Assembly (NCBI RefSeq): GCF_029962835.1
Contig: NC_080573.1
Coordinates: 87,582,001-87,646,000 of the forward strand
Source: Magnolia sinica
Lineage: Eukaryota > Streptophyta > Magnoliopsida > Magnoliales > Magnoliaceae
Reading direction: 5' to 3'
Length of the DNA stretch: 64,000 bases
Each line of letters begins with the position of its first letter. Positions within the stretch are counted from its first letter, which is position 1. The notes under the pieces are model-generated. The model saw only the letters and a list, made by a program, of their open reading frames with translations. It was not told the origin of the DNA and did not search any database. The position numbers and the translations under genes were made by a program. This document shows, piece by piece, positions 33,692-44,960 of the stretch.

Positions 33692-34106
33692 GTAAGTTTT
33701 TTTTTTTCCAAATCTAATTAGTTATTCTTCTTCAAAAATGCCGTAGGCTTTATTATTTATTGATTTTAATAACTTAACTTTTTAAAAAAATGCCATAGGT
33801 TGTGTCTGGAATTTCGAATTTGCCACTGAATTTGGCAGTAATTAATATGTGCTGGTTTTATATTTTATAATTTTCTTTTTGAGAAGGTTTTAAGTTCAGC
33901 CACTTGTATCATATGTTACTATCCACCCAATGAAATACTTGCAACCTATATATTTGTATGACATCCAACCTTCCAATAGGTTGGCTCCATCATGAGCATA
34001 GACCTGTACAAAAATCAATCCATAGACTTATTAGGTAGGACAGACCATAATCACAATGGTGAGCTATTGATAAATAACTAAATATAATTAGTCATTTATT
34101 TTTCAG

Positions 34107-34178
34107 GAATATAAGCTACAATAACTTCAATAATTCACTCCCACTTGAGCTGGGGAAGTTGGCGAGTCTGCGACTACT
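34107..34178 (+). pseudogene. LRR exon 3 of captured receptor-like kinase fragment
   Basis: 72-bp exon, acceptor TTTTTCAG, donor GTAAGT, reading ISYNNFNNSLPLELGKLASL, again one LRR and open. No kinase or transmembrane exon is found downstream, so the captured gene is only a fragment. Confidence 0.75.
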
Positions 34179-34500
34179 GTAAGTTTGTTTTTCTTTCTTT
34201 ATTCTATTTAATTATTCTTCTCAAGAATGCCATTTGAAGTGTTTGGAATTTCAAATTTGTCATGAAGTTTGGTGGTGATCAATATGTTATAGTTTTATTT
34301 ATTTATTTATTCATTTATTTTCTCTAAGAAGGTTTCAAGTCCAATCAATTGGACCATAATTCATTGTCCACTAAGCTACTTTCAACCTATCATGTTCATG
34401 TAACATCCAATCCTTCCAATAGGTTGGCTCGACCCTGAAAATAGCCTTGTACAAAAATCAGCCCATCCACTCATTAGGTGGGCCTATCATATGAAAGAAA

Positions 34501-34728
34501 TTAGTTAACCTTATAAGGTTCTCTAACAGTACCAAGGCATGCTTTGTGTAGAAATACTTCATCTCTGATCTTCAACAGGAGGTCCTGGAGACGGATAAAA
34601 TCCTTATCCAGCTGGTTTTCGTTGCCCAAGCGGGCCAGCCTATCTGCTACTCTATTAGCTTCCTTCATGACATGTTGAAAAGAGATGTTTGGGATGAACA
34701 GTTTTGATATTTCCAAGTGCCAGTTCAA
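34501..34728 (-). pseudogene. RNase H-like (RVT_3) C-terminal fragment
   Basis: 75-residue open stretch with FQHVMKEANRVADRLARLGN, the hallmark C-terminal motif (H.xREANxxADxLA) of plant RNase H-like domains found in LINE-type retrotransposons and related host proteins. The catalytic N-terminal half (DGA..) is missing. It abuts the truncated fourth LRR unit, inside the CACTA element and on the opposite strand to the LRR exons. Confidence 0.75.
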
Positions 34729-34739
34729 GGTTAGTCATG

Positions 34740-34860
34740 AATTCCAAAGGCAATGCTCTTTTATTAATAGGCCACCTAGTACTCATAAACAGGCGTATTA
34801 TGGACGTAGACATTGTTTTCATTAATAGGCCACCTAGTACTCATAAACATTCATTGCAAG
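34740..34860. repeat. Duplicated ~30-bp word
   Basis: TAATAGGCCACCTAGTACTC followed by ATAAACA occurs at about 34764 and 34834. Confidence 0.75.
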
Positions 34861-34924
34861 CATTTTCTGTCTATGTGCATGACAACCATACTGTTAAGAT
34901 CAATACTCTTATTTTCATTTACAG

Positions 34925-35038
34925 AAACTAGTGGATGACAAATTCACAGAAAGACAAATAACATCAGTGGCCACATATTGCAACCTGGATTTAACCAAAG
35001 TTCAAGGTGCTGTCAACAATACTAACAGAATCCTCCAG
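34925..35038 (+). pseudogene. Exon-like open block of 38 codons, unidentified
   Basis: Flanked by a pyrimidine-AG acceptor (TTTCATTTACAG) and a CAG|GT donor. The 114-bp block is fully open in the frame that starts with its first base: KLVDDKFTERQITSVATYC followed by NLDLTKVQ and a NRILQ end. Exon length divisible by three and clean codon flow suggest another captured host exon, but I do not recognise the protein. Confidence 0.35.
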
Positions 35039-35106
35039 GTCAAATTGTTGATTAGACCTGATTTTATTTAAATGATCTTGATAATCCATTTTATTTAAAT
35101 GAGCAG

Positions 35107-35435
35107 ACCCGGATGTGCGTCGGAGTTATCCGGATGTTGAGCGGGGGTCCTTGGAAGGTGGGAACCGCTGTTATGACCATGATGAAACTGTCCATTTCCT
35201 ATGGACATCATTGGAGGGGCCTGGCTTTTGGACAGACCATGTTTATATCTATATTTGCTCGAAATTGATGGAGAAAACCTGGATGTGCATAGGAGCTATC
35301 CGGATGTTGAGTGGGGGTCCCTGGAAGGTGGGAACTGCTGTTATGACCATGATAAAGCTGTCCATTTCCTATGGATAACATTAGAAGGGCCTGACCAATT
35401 GGAGCAGGTCATGTTTATATCTGTATTTGCAGGGA
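35107..35435 (+). repeat. Tandem duplication of ~165 bp
   Basis: Two units beginning CCGGATGTGCG / CTGGATGTGCA share TATCCGGATGTTGAG, GGGGGTCC, TGTCCATTTCCTATGGA and CATGTTTATATCT. Open frames span both units, but I recognise no domain. Confidence 0.75.
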
Positions 35436-35444
35436 CCACACCCT

Positions 35445-38400
35445 TAACCTATAACCTAAACCTATTCTCAAATCCCAAAACCTATAACTACAACCTAAAC
35501 CTATAACCTAAACCTATAACCTATAACCTAAACTCAATTCCCTAAACTTTAACCTATAACCTAACCTAAACCTATACTTATAACCTAAACCTAGTCTCAA
35601 ATCCCAAAACCTATAACCTAAACCTTAACCTAAACCTATAACCTATAACCTATAACCTGAACCTATAACCTAAACTCAATTCCCTAAACCTTAACCTATA
35701 ACCTAACCTAAACCTATACTTATAACCTAAACTTATTCTCAAATCCCAAAACCTATAACTATAACCTAAACCTTAACCAAAAACCTATAACCTAACCTAA
35801 ACCTAAACCTATAACCTTAACTTAAACCTAAACCTATAACCTTAACTTTAACATATAACCTAAACCTATAACCTAAACCTATTCTGGAATCCCTAAACCT
35901 AAACCTAAACCTAAACCTATAACCTAAACCTATTCCCAAATCCCTAAACCTATAACCTAAACCTAAACCTTTAACCAATAACCCAAAACCTATAACCTAT
36001 AACCTAAACCCAAACCCAAAACTATAACCTTAACCTAAACCTAAACCTTAACCTTAAACTATAACCCAAACCTAAAACCTAAACCCAAACCTAAACCCGA
36101 TTCCGAACCCGAACCCGATTTCCTAAACCTAAACCTTAAACTATTCTCAATTCCCTAAAGCTATAGCCAATAACTTAAACCTAAACCTATAACCTTAACC
36201 TAAACCTAAAACCTAAACCTAAAACCTAAATGTATTCTCAAATCCCTAAACCTAAAACTAAACCTAAACCTAAACCTAAACCTAAACCTATAACCTACAA
36301 CATTAACATAAACTTGTAACCTAAACCTATAACCTACAATATTAACCTAAACCTAAACTTGTAACCTTAACCTATAACCTAAACTTATACTTATAACCTA
36401 AACCTATACTTATAACTTTAACCTAAACTTCTAACCTTAACCTAAACCTATTCTCAAATCCCAAAACCTATACTTATAACCTAAACCTAAACCTTAACTT
36501 ATAATCTTAACCTAAACTTATAACCTTAACCTATAACCTATAACCTAATCCTATACTTATAACCTTAACCTAAACTTCTAACCTTAACCTAAACCTAAAC
36601 CTAAACCTATAACCTTAACCTAAAACCTAAACCTAAACCTAAAACTCAAATGTAAACCCGATCTCGAACCCAAACTCGATTTCCTAAACCTAAACCTTAA
36701 CATATTCTCAAATCCCTAAACCTAAACCTACACCTAATCCTAATCTCAACTCCCTAACCTAAACCTAAACCTAAACTTGAAAACCCAAACATAAACCAGA
36801 ACCCAAACCCAAACCTGATTTCCTAAACCTAAACTTATAACCTTAACCTAAAACCTATTCTCAAATCCTAAAACATATAACATAAACCTAAACCTTAACC
36901 TATAACCTAAACCTTAACCTATAGCCTAAACCTATAACCTAAACTCAATTCCCTAAACCTTAACCTATAACCTAACCTAAACCTAAACCTATAACCAACA
37001 CTTATAACCTAAACCTAAACTTATAACCTAAACCTGTAACCTAAAACCTAAACCTAAACCTAAAACCTAAATGTATTCTCAAATCCTTAAACCAAAATCT
37101 ACACCTAATCTTAATCTCAACTCCTTAACCTAAATCTAAACTTGAAAACCCAAACCTAAACCCGATCCCGATTTCCTAAACCTAAACCTTAACCTATTCT
37201 CAATTCCCTAAAGCTATAACCTATAACCTAAACCTAAACCTATAACCTAAACTTAAAACCTAAACCTAAGCCTAAAACCTAAATGTATTCTCAAATCCCT
37301 AAACCTAAACTTGCACCTAATCCTAATCTCAACTCCCTAACCTAAACCTAAACCTAAACTTGAAAACCCAAACCTAAACCCGATCCCGAACCCAAACCCG
37401 ATTTCCTAAACCTAAACCTTAACCTATTCTCAATTCCCTAAACCTATAGCTTATAACCTAAACCTAAACCTTAACCTAAACCTAAACCTAAACCTAAACC
37501 TAAACCTATAACCTTAACCTAAACCTAAACCTATGACCTAAAACCTTAACCTATAACCTATAAACCTAAACTTATAACCTATAACCTAACCTTAACCTAA
37601 ACCTAAAATCTAAACCTTAACCTATAACCTAAAACCTAAACCTAAACCTAAAACCTAAATGTATTCTCAAATCCCTAAACCTAAACCTACACCTAATCCT
37701 AATCTCAACTCCTTAACCTAAACCTAAACCTAAACTTGAAAATCCAAACCTAAACCCGATCCCGAACCTGAACCCGATTTCCTAAACCTAAACCTTAACC
37801 TATTCTCAATTCCCTAAACATATAGCTTATAACCCAAACCTAAACCTTAATCTAAACCTAAACCTAAACCTACAACCTATAACCTAAACCTAAACCTAAA
37901 ACCTAAATGTATTCTCAAATCCCTAAACCTAAACCTACACTTAATCCTAATCTCAACTCCCTAATCTAAACCTAAACCTAAACTTGAAAACCCAAACTTA
38001 AACCCGATCCCAAACCAGAACCCGATTTCCTAAACCTAAACCTTAACCTATTCTCAATTCCCTAAACCTATCGCTTATAACGTAAACCTAAACCCGATCC
38101 CGAACCAGAACCCGATTTCCTAAACCTAAACCTTAACCTATTCTCAATTCCGTAAACCTATAGCTTATAACCTAAACCTAAACCTAAACCTTAACCTAAA
38201 CCTGAACCTAAACCTATAACCTTAACCTAAACCAAAACCTATGACCTAAAACCTTAACCTATAACGTATAAACCTAAACTTATAACCTATAACCTAACCT
38301 GAACCGAAACCTAAAACCTAAACCTTAACCTATAACCTAAAACCTAAACCTAAACCTAAACCTATAACCTAAATGTATTCTCAAATCCCTAAACCTAAAC

Positions 38401-40330
38401 CTACACCTAATCCTAATCTCAACTCCCTAACCTAAACCTAAACCTAAACTTGAAAACCCAAACCTAAACCCGATCCCGAACCCGAACCTGATTTCCTAAA
38501 CCTAAACCTTAACCTATTCTCAATTCCCTAAACCTATAGCTTATAACCTAAACCTAAACCTAAACCTAAACCTAAACCTTAACCTAAACCTAAACCTAAA
38601 CCTAAACCTATAACCTAAATGTATTCTCAAATCCCTAAACTTAAACCTACACCTAATCCTAATCTCAACTCCCTAACCTAAACCTAAACCTAAACTTGAA
38701 AACCTAAACTTAAACCCGATCCCGAACCCGAACCTGATTTCCTAAACCTAAACCTTAACCTATTCTCAATTCCCTAAACCTATAGCTTATAACATAAACC
38801 TAAACCTAACCTAAATCTTAACCTAAACCTAAACCTAAACCTAAATCTATAACCTTAACCTAGACCAAAACCTATGACCTAAAACCTTAACCTATAACCT
38901 ATAACCTAAACTTATAACCTAAAACCTAACCTTAACCTAAACCTATAACCTAAACCTTAACCTATAACCTAAAACCTAAACCTAAACCTAAAACCTAAAT
39001 GTATTCTCAAATCCCTAAACCTAAACCTACACCTAATCCTAATCTCAACTCCCCAACCTAAACTTAAACCTAAACTTGAAAACCCAAACCTAAACCCGAT
39101 CCCGAACACGAACCCGATTTCCTAAACCTAAACCTTAACCTATTCTCAATTCCCTAAACCTATAGCTTATAACCTAAACCTAAACCTAAACCTAAACCTT
39201 AACCTAAACCTAAACCTAAACCTATAACCTAAATGTATTCTCAAATCCCTAAACTTAAACCTACTCCTAATCCTAATCTCAACTCCCTAACCTAAACCTA
39301 AACCTAAACTTGAAAACCCAAACCTAAACCCGATCCCGAACCTGAACCCGATTTCCTAAACCTAAACGTTAACCTATTCTCAATTCCCTAAACCTATAGC
39401 TTATAACCTAAACTTAAACCTAAACCTAAACCTTAACCTAAACCTAAACCTAAACCCAAACCTATAACCTTAACCTAGACTAAAACTTATGACCTAAAAC
39501 CTTAACCTATAACCTATAACCTAAACTTATAACCTAAAACCTAACCTTAACCTAAACCTAAACCTAAAACCTAAACCTTAACCTATAACCTAAAACCTAA
39601 ACCTAAAACCTAAAACCTAAATGCATTCTCAAATCCCTAAACCTAAACTTACACCTAATCCTAATTTCAACTCCCTAACCTAAACCTAAACCTAAACTTG
39701 AAAACCCAAACCTAAACCCGATCTCGTATCCGAACCCGATTTCCTAAACCTAAACCTTAACCTATTCTCAATTCCCTAACCCTTAACCTATAACCTAACC
39801 TAAACCTAAACCTATAACCTAAACCTATAACCTAAACCTAAGCCTAAAACCTAAACCTAAACCTAAAATCGAAATGTATTCTCAAATCCTTAAACCTAAA
39901 CCTACACCTAATCCTAATGTCAATTCCCTAACCTAAACTTAAACCTAAACTTGAAAACCCGAACCTAAACCCGATCCCGAACCCAAACCCGATTTCCTAA
40001 ACCTAAACCCTAACCTATTCTCAATTCCCTAAAGCTATAACCTATATACTATAACCTATAACCTAAACCTAAACCTTAACCTAAACCTATAACCTAAACC
40101 TAAACCTTAACCTTAACCTAAACCAAAACCTATAACCTAAACCTTAACCTATAAGCTATAACCTAAACTTATTACTTATAACCTAACCTTAACCTAAACC
40201 TAAAACCTAAATGTATTCTCAAATCCCTAAACCTAGACCTACACCTAATCTTAATCTCAACTCCCTAACCTAAACCTAAACCTAAACTTGAAAACCCAAA
40301 CCTAAACCCAATCTCGATCCCGAACCCGAT
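35445..40330. repeat. Telomere-like CCTAAA / AACCTATAACC array with higher-order structure (4.9 kb)
   Basis: Nearly all words are AACCTAAACC, AACCTATAACC and AACCTTAACC: a six-base CCTAAA (TTTAGG) unit, one C short of the plant telomere unit CCCTAAA. From about 37070 a longer composite unit is recognisable, marked by TGTATTCTCAAATC at 37072, 37284, 37660, 37908, 38374, 38620, 39000, 39234, 39875 and 40212 (variant TGCATTCTC at 39622). Gaps alternate between about 210-255 and 340-465 bp, so a dimer of about 620 bp is repeated. It lies wholly inside the CACTA element. Confidence 0.9.
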
Positions 40331-40829
40331 TGTTGTAATAATGTAGCCCAATCCCATGGCAACAAATAAGAATGTATCCCTTTTAACACATGCCCCTTTT
40401 TACAAAGCTTTAATTTTTGTTGTTGTTTCTATTAACTTGAATTGAAACACTTTTTTGCATTAGTTTTATTTTAATGATCAGTTTTATTTTAAAAAAGTGC
40501 CCACTTTTTTTGAAGAAGTTTCTGTAATTCTTCATGATTCTGAATTATAATATTTTGTTGGTTGAATATTTTTTTATTGTTGCTGATTTTTTTTCCTTTT
40601 TTTTATTTATGATGTTAAACTTATATGTATTTATGCGTGAATGAATGTAATGTGGATAAGATTGTTTGTGTTTGGATGGATGTAGTTTATGTTTGGATGA
40701 ATGTAGTTTATGTTTGGATGGATTTACGTAGTTTGGGTTTAGATGGATGTGAATGTGAATATGATGAAATATATTATATAACAGGTGTATATCAAGAAGA
40801 ATACGATGAAATATATTGTAATAGGTGTA
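40331..40829. other. Non-coding spacer between array and right CACTA end
   Basis: T-rich sequence, then three copies of TATGTTTGGATG(G/A)ATGTAGTT-type words at 40665-40735. Open frames here are by-products of the repeats. Confidence 0.6.
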
Positions 40830-41308
40830 TATTGACCGTCTCAAATTTGAAAATGTCCTTTGAAGGCTCATAAGAGACGGTTCATAGCAGTCCTTTTTAA
40901 GGACGGTTTATGACCGTCCTTTGAAGGCTCATATGAGACGGTTTATAGCAGTCCTTTTTAAGGACGGTCCATGACTGTCCTTTTAAAGGACGGTCCATAA
41001 CCATCCTTTGAAGGCTCATAAGAGACGGTTCATAGCATTCCTTTTTAAGGACGGTCCATAACCGTCCTTTTAAGGCTCATAAGAGAGTTCATAGCAGTCC
41101 TTTTTAAGGACGGTCCATGACCGTCCTTTTTAAGGACGGTCCATGGTCATCCTTTGAAGGCTCATAAGAGATGGTCCATGACCGTCCTTTTTTTGTCAAT
41201 AAGAATGATGATTTTCAACCTTCCTTTAAGTAATACAACACGTCAAAATTTGACGGCCCATGCGACGGTGCATGACCGTCTTTTTTGGTCATTTGAGACG
41301 GTTTTGGA
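40830..41308. repeat. Right sub-terminal repeats of the CACTA element
   Basis: Around fifteen copies of AAGGACGGT(C/T)CATGACCGTCC and GAGACGGTTCATAGCAGTCC, an alternation of ~40-bp units. Same GACGGT core as the left side. Confidence 0.8.
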
Positions 41309-41338
41309 CCGTCCTTTTTTCGTTGTTTTGGTGTAGTG
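41309..41338. repeat. Right terminal inverted repeat of the CACTA element
   Basis: Reverse complement reads CACTACACCAAAACAACG then AAAAAAGGACGG, the mirror of the left end. Confidence 0.85.
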
Positions 41339-42753
41339 TAGGCAGGACAACCTTATTTCACAAATGTCTTTAAAATCAATCTTTTATACTAGCAAGAGAA
41401 GATAAAAGAATTACAGCATTCACCATAAGAATGAAAATAAATAAAAACCACCACCAAAAGAATAAATCATTCACCACAAGGCACAATGAGTTATAGTGGT
41501 TTGGTACTTAAAACAACCATACCTACTCTACTCCTAAAATTATTACCCTCGTAATTTTGACTTTCCCTATAATAAGGTTTTCACAGGTTCACCTTAATAA
41601 CCTAATACAGTTCATTGTGATTTTCACGGGCTATCACAATAAAAAGCCCTTTTGTGATTTTGATGGGCTATCACAAATAAAAACCCCACTAAAATTTTCA
41701 CAGGCTATCTCAGACAAACCTAAAATGAAATAAGTAAAATAATGTACTTATCTTCAAATGGAGATTCGAAGATGTGGTAGAAGCTTGTAAGAGATGAATT
41801 TCTTTCTTAAACGTAGATGATGCAGTGTTCGATCGGACAGAAGGAGTATAGGGTTTTATAGATTTTATAAATGAAAAACCCAAATGCTACTTGATTCAAT
41901 TCTCTTATATCTTAAAGAAGAGTATAGATTACTCTCTTAGAATAATATTAAAATGATCTTGAGAAAATGAAATTGAATAAGCTATAAGTTAAATTATAAA
42001 TATAACACAGCTAGCTTACCGAGGACTTGAGTTTTCTCTCTCTTGCAAAAGGATTATAGTAAATTTTTGTTATAATTTAAAATGAGAGAAAGCCTCTATT
42101 TATAGCCAAAGAGGTTGAAAATTTAGCTAGCTTAAGACTGGCTTCAGCTAGCCGGATTCCATTGGATTCCTTCCAACGGTTATCGGATCATGCGGGATAA
42201 GATATATCCAAAATTCGGTTGACCCGAGGAACGAATTTGCTAATCTTCTAGCTAAATTCCCATAAAAATCAAAAGTTTGCATTGCTAGAATTTGACCCAA
42301 ACTTTCTCAAGATATCTGAATTTCAAGCTTAGGCTAGCCGAACCAAAACTTAGGTTGGCCGAATTTTCAACGAAATTTGTTATTTCGCTCGGGCTTGAAG
42401 TTAGGCTGGTTGAACCAGAGGTTAGGCTGGCAGAATTCTAGACCAAAAACACAATTAAAACCCAAGTTTAAAGACTTTTTGAAAGAACCTAAAACTAAGG
42501 TCTTTCTAGGGTTATACCACCTATGTTTTAGCAAATACATGGGACAACTTATCTTGAACTTTACTTGATCTTGTCTTGAATTCGGGCGTCAACTTCTTGA
42601 GAAGATGTGATGATCTTAAGCTGATCATAAGCCGATCTTGAGCTGATCTTCAGGCATGTAGAGTAGTTGTGATTCCATACTTATGATCTGACCTTGCACT
42701 TTTGTCTTACAAAATTTAACAATCCAAGTGTGCTAAACATAAAAGCATTTACA
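41339..42753 (-). mobile_element. 5' LTR of the minus-strand SIRE-like copia, 5' segment
   Basis: On the minus strand it starts TGTAAATGCTTTTATG at 42753 and runs to 41342, where the CACTA element's right flank TAG (41339-41341) sits. Joined with 27451-27613 it gives an LTR of about 1,575 bp, collinear with the plus-strand LTR at 20521-22149 (1,629 bp). GGCTAGCC-like words in U3 are at 42120-42440. Confidence 0.85.
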
Positions 42754-43310
42754 CCCTCCTCGAGGGCAGCCCCACTGAAGATTCGATCCTTCTAGAAGCT
42801 GAGGGCCCGATTTTTACTGAAGCCAAGCAGCCGTCCTCAATGGGCACTGAGCAAACTCCCCCGGGGGATTAGCCTCTTTATATCTCCTTTTTTAAAAACT
42901 TATGTAATTTTTGTTTATCAATGAAAATGGACTTTTTGGTTAATGCTTATTTGTCATGCTTTGTGTCTTTAATTCAGTAGATCATACGATGTATGTCGGT
43001 TATATTAATCTAATGGTCGAGATGCGTGCACATTAGTCATGCCGATCTGATGGTAGAGATATTTGGGGAGGAGTTCTTCTCTTCTTTGGGAAAGCCCTGC
43101 CCTCATAGAATGTCTAGGGATACAACCACTTTTAACCCTTTTAGAATAGGTCAGCGGTCCCATAAGAGGGCTTTTTCCCTTGCACTAAAGGAAATCCTAG
43201 AACATATGATCTAAGTAGTTGGAGCAATAAGTAGAAATAGGTAAAAATTTATTGCAACCCTTGTAGTGTAAGTAAATAAGTCGTTCTGACCTCGCAGGTC
43301 GGTTTTAATC
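42754..43310. other. Sequence between copia LTR and gypsy pol 3' end
   Basis: No domain. Contains CCCCCGGGGGATTAGCC at about 42858-42874 followed by a T/A-rich stretch with ATCAATGAAAATGG, reminiscent of plant gypsy LTR or leader sequence; the class and orientation are not resolved. It is probably the 3' region of the minus-strand gypsy or a neighbour. Confidence 0.35.
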
Positions 43311-43559
43311 TAAGACCTAAATGGCCTTTATGGATAGTAGATCTTTAGGTGCTCAGCGTTCCATGAATGCGGTAGAGGTCGTCCCTCCACGTCTTCGAGT
43401 TAATAGGTTTCAGGTCGGGTAGTGCCTATTATTTTGTAGGGTCCTTCCCAGTTCAGTTCCAAAGTCTCCCAACCGGGCACCTTAGTGTTTTGAAAGGTTT
43501 TGCGGAGGACCAAATCGCCAACTTGAAACCTTCTCACCCTTACTTGGGAATTGAAAAAT

Positions 43560-44330
43560 CGGGCGACCATCTATTGTCTAATCGCGACCTTGAGTTGAGC
43601 TTGCTCCATTCTCTGTTCGAGCAGATCAAGGTCTAAAGCCATCTGCTCGATATTTTGATTTTCATCGTAGGACCAAATTCATGCAGTAGGGAGCCCTATC
43701 TCGACTAGGACAACAGCCTCTGCTCCGAAGGCTTGGGAGAAAGGAGTTTCTCTTGTGGCCATCTGGGAAGTGGTCCGCTATGCTTGAGGACATAGGGGAG
43801 TTCTTCGGCCCAGGCACCTTTTGCTTTCTCAAGTTTGGTTCGGAGGTGGTTTTTGATGATCTTGTTGACTGCCTCTGCTTGCTCATTAGCTTGAGGGTGC
43901 CGAGATGATGAAAAAGCATTTTAAAATTTGAGGTTTCCACACATGCCTCGGAACTGATCATTGTTGAACTGCTTCCCGTTGTCCGAGATGATCGTATGCA
44001 GGATATGTACCAACATATGATGTTTTTCCAGACGAAGATGGTGATTTTGGTCGATGGTTCGGCCTCGGCCTATTTGGTAAAGTAGTCGACCGCGACGACT
44101 GCGAACTTAGTCTGACATTTGCCAGTTGGTAGGGGGTCGATAATATCTATCCCCCGTTGGGCGAACGCCCATGGGCCATTCATGGGGGTTAGCTGCTCAG
44201 GTGGCTGATGAGGTATCACCGTGAATCTTTGACATTTGTCACATCTCTAGGTGTATTGCTTGGCATATTTTCGGATGGTCGGTCAAAAGTACTCTTGTCG
44301 GATTACTTTATGGGCGAGGGTATAACTGCC
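43560..44330 (-). pseudogene. Gypsy integrase
   Basis: Minus-strand pieces: C-D-K-CQRF zinc motif (near 44250), PMNGPWAFAQRGIDII, KFAVVAVDYFTK (first Asp region), SSRHPQANEQAEAVNKIIK containing the Glu, and LRTKLEKAKGAWAEELP. Consensus NGQAE is changed to NEQAE. Multiple stops. Confidence 0.8.
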
Positions 44331-44427
44331 AAAGTGGTTATCACAAATTTATGTATTTCTTTCAGAACATACTCGACCTCTTCAGATCGGAGACTTAGAT
44401 CGAAGTCTGCGTGCCTCGAGTCGGTCT

Positions 44428-44960
44428 TCAGATAGCTCGCCTTTCTAAAGATATTCGACTATCCAGTCCATCCAGCTTTGGGGCTGAATTTACTGGAATG
44501 ATTGTATCTGAATCAGACTTGTTGATACTCGGCTCGGCTAGAAACTCGATCGGGATTGATCTTGGGATGTCATCTTCGGCCATTGTGGCCACTTTTGCTA
44601 GTGTATCTTCTTTGGAGTTTTCTGACCTGGGGATCAAGTTGACATCGCACCTGGGGAATTTGCTCATGAATTCCCAGGCCTTTTGTAAGTAGGCGATCAT
44701 TCTTTCTTCCTTAGCCTGGTACTCACTGGTGACCTGGTTGATGATGAGTTATGAATCATTTTGGACTTTTAGGTTTTAAACTCTCATTGTTGTTGCCAAC
44801 CTAAGTCCAGTGAGCAGATCTTCGTACTTTGCTGCATTATTCGATGTTTGAAATCCAAATCTTAAGGCACATTGTGTGTAGGTCTGGTCGGGAGCCTTAA
44901 TGACTACTCCGGCCCCGCTACCTTTAGAAAAGGATGAGTTCTAGACGTAGAATGTCGAAG
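44428..44960 (-). pseudogene. Archaeal-type RNase H of the Tat element
   Basis: GAGVVIKAPDQTYTQCALRF, then NNAAKYEDLLTGLRLA (E-A-E consensus altered), then an open stretch 44428-44700 with YLQKAWEFMSKFPRCDVNLIPR and the end motif NSKEDTLAKVAT. This second RNase H between the first RNase H and integrase marks Tat elements. Confidence 0.75.

Larger units (their letters stand above)
32855..34490 (+). repeat. Four tandem ~450-bp units each carrying an LRR exon and intron
   Basis: Unit starts near 32860, 33300, 33785 and 34220 share TGTTTGGAATT(T/A)(T/C)GAATTT, then CCTTCCAATAGGTTGG, then ATAGNCTTGTACAAAAATCAG and TTAGGTGGG, then an acceptor plus 72-bp exon. The fourth unit is cut at about 34490 before its exon. 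Amplification was of an exon plus its neighbouring intron. Confidence 0.75.
27614..41338. mobile_element. Non-autonomous CACTA (En/Spm) transposon, 13,725 bp, with captured sequence
   Basis: Both ends begin CACTA when read inwards: CACTATGTGAAAAATG (left) and CACTACACCAAAACAAC (right, reverse strand), each followed by an A-run and GGACGG. TAG at 27611-27613 and 41339-41341 is the 3-bp target duplication, and removing the element restores the copia LTR as judged from its homologue at 21975-21995. Sub-terminal repeats of GACGGTC/GACCGTC fill 27638-28126 and 40830-41310. No TNP2-like or second-ORF transposase is recognisable, so mobility would depend on a helper. The interior holds repeats, apparent gene fragments and a telomere-like array. 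Confidence 0.9.

Noticed and set aside
35445..40330. True chromosome-end telomere
   Set aside because: The unit is mostly CCTAAA, highly diverged, has unique sequence on both sides and lies inside a bounded CACTA element; hence interstitial.
40625..40873. 82-residue Val/Trp/Met-rich open frame near the right CACTA end
   Set aside because: It follows the TTTGGATGGATGTAG repetition and runs into the sub-terminal repeats.
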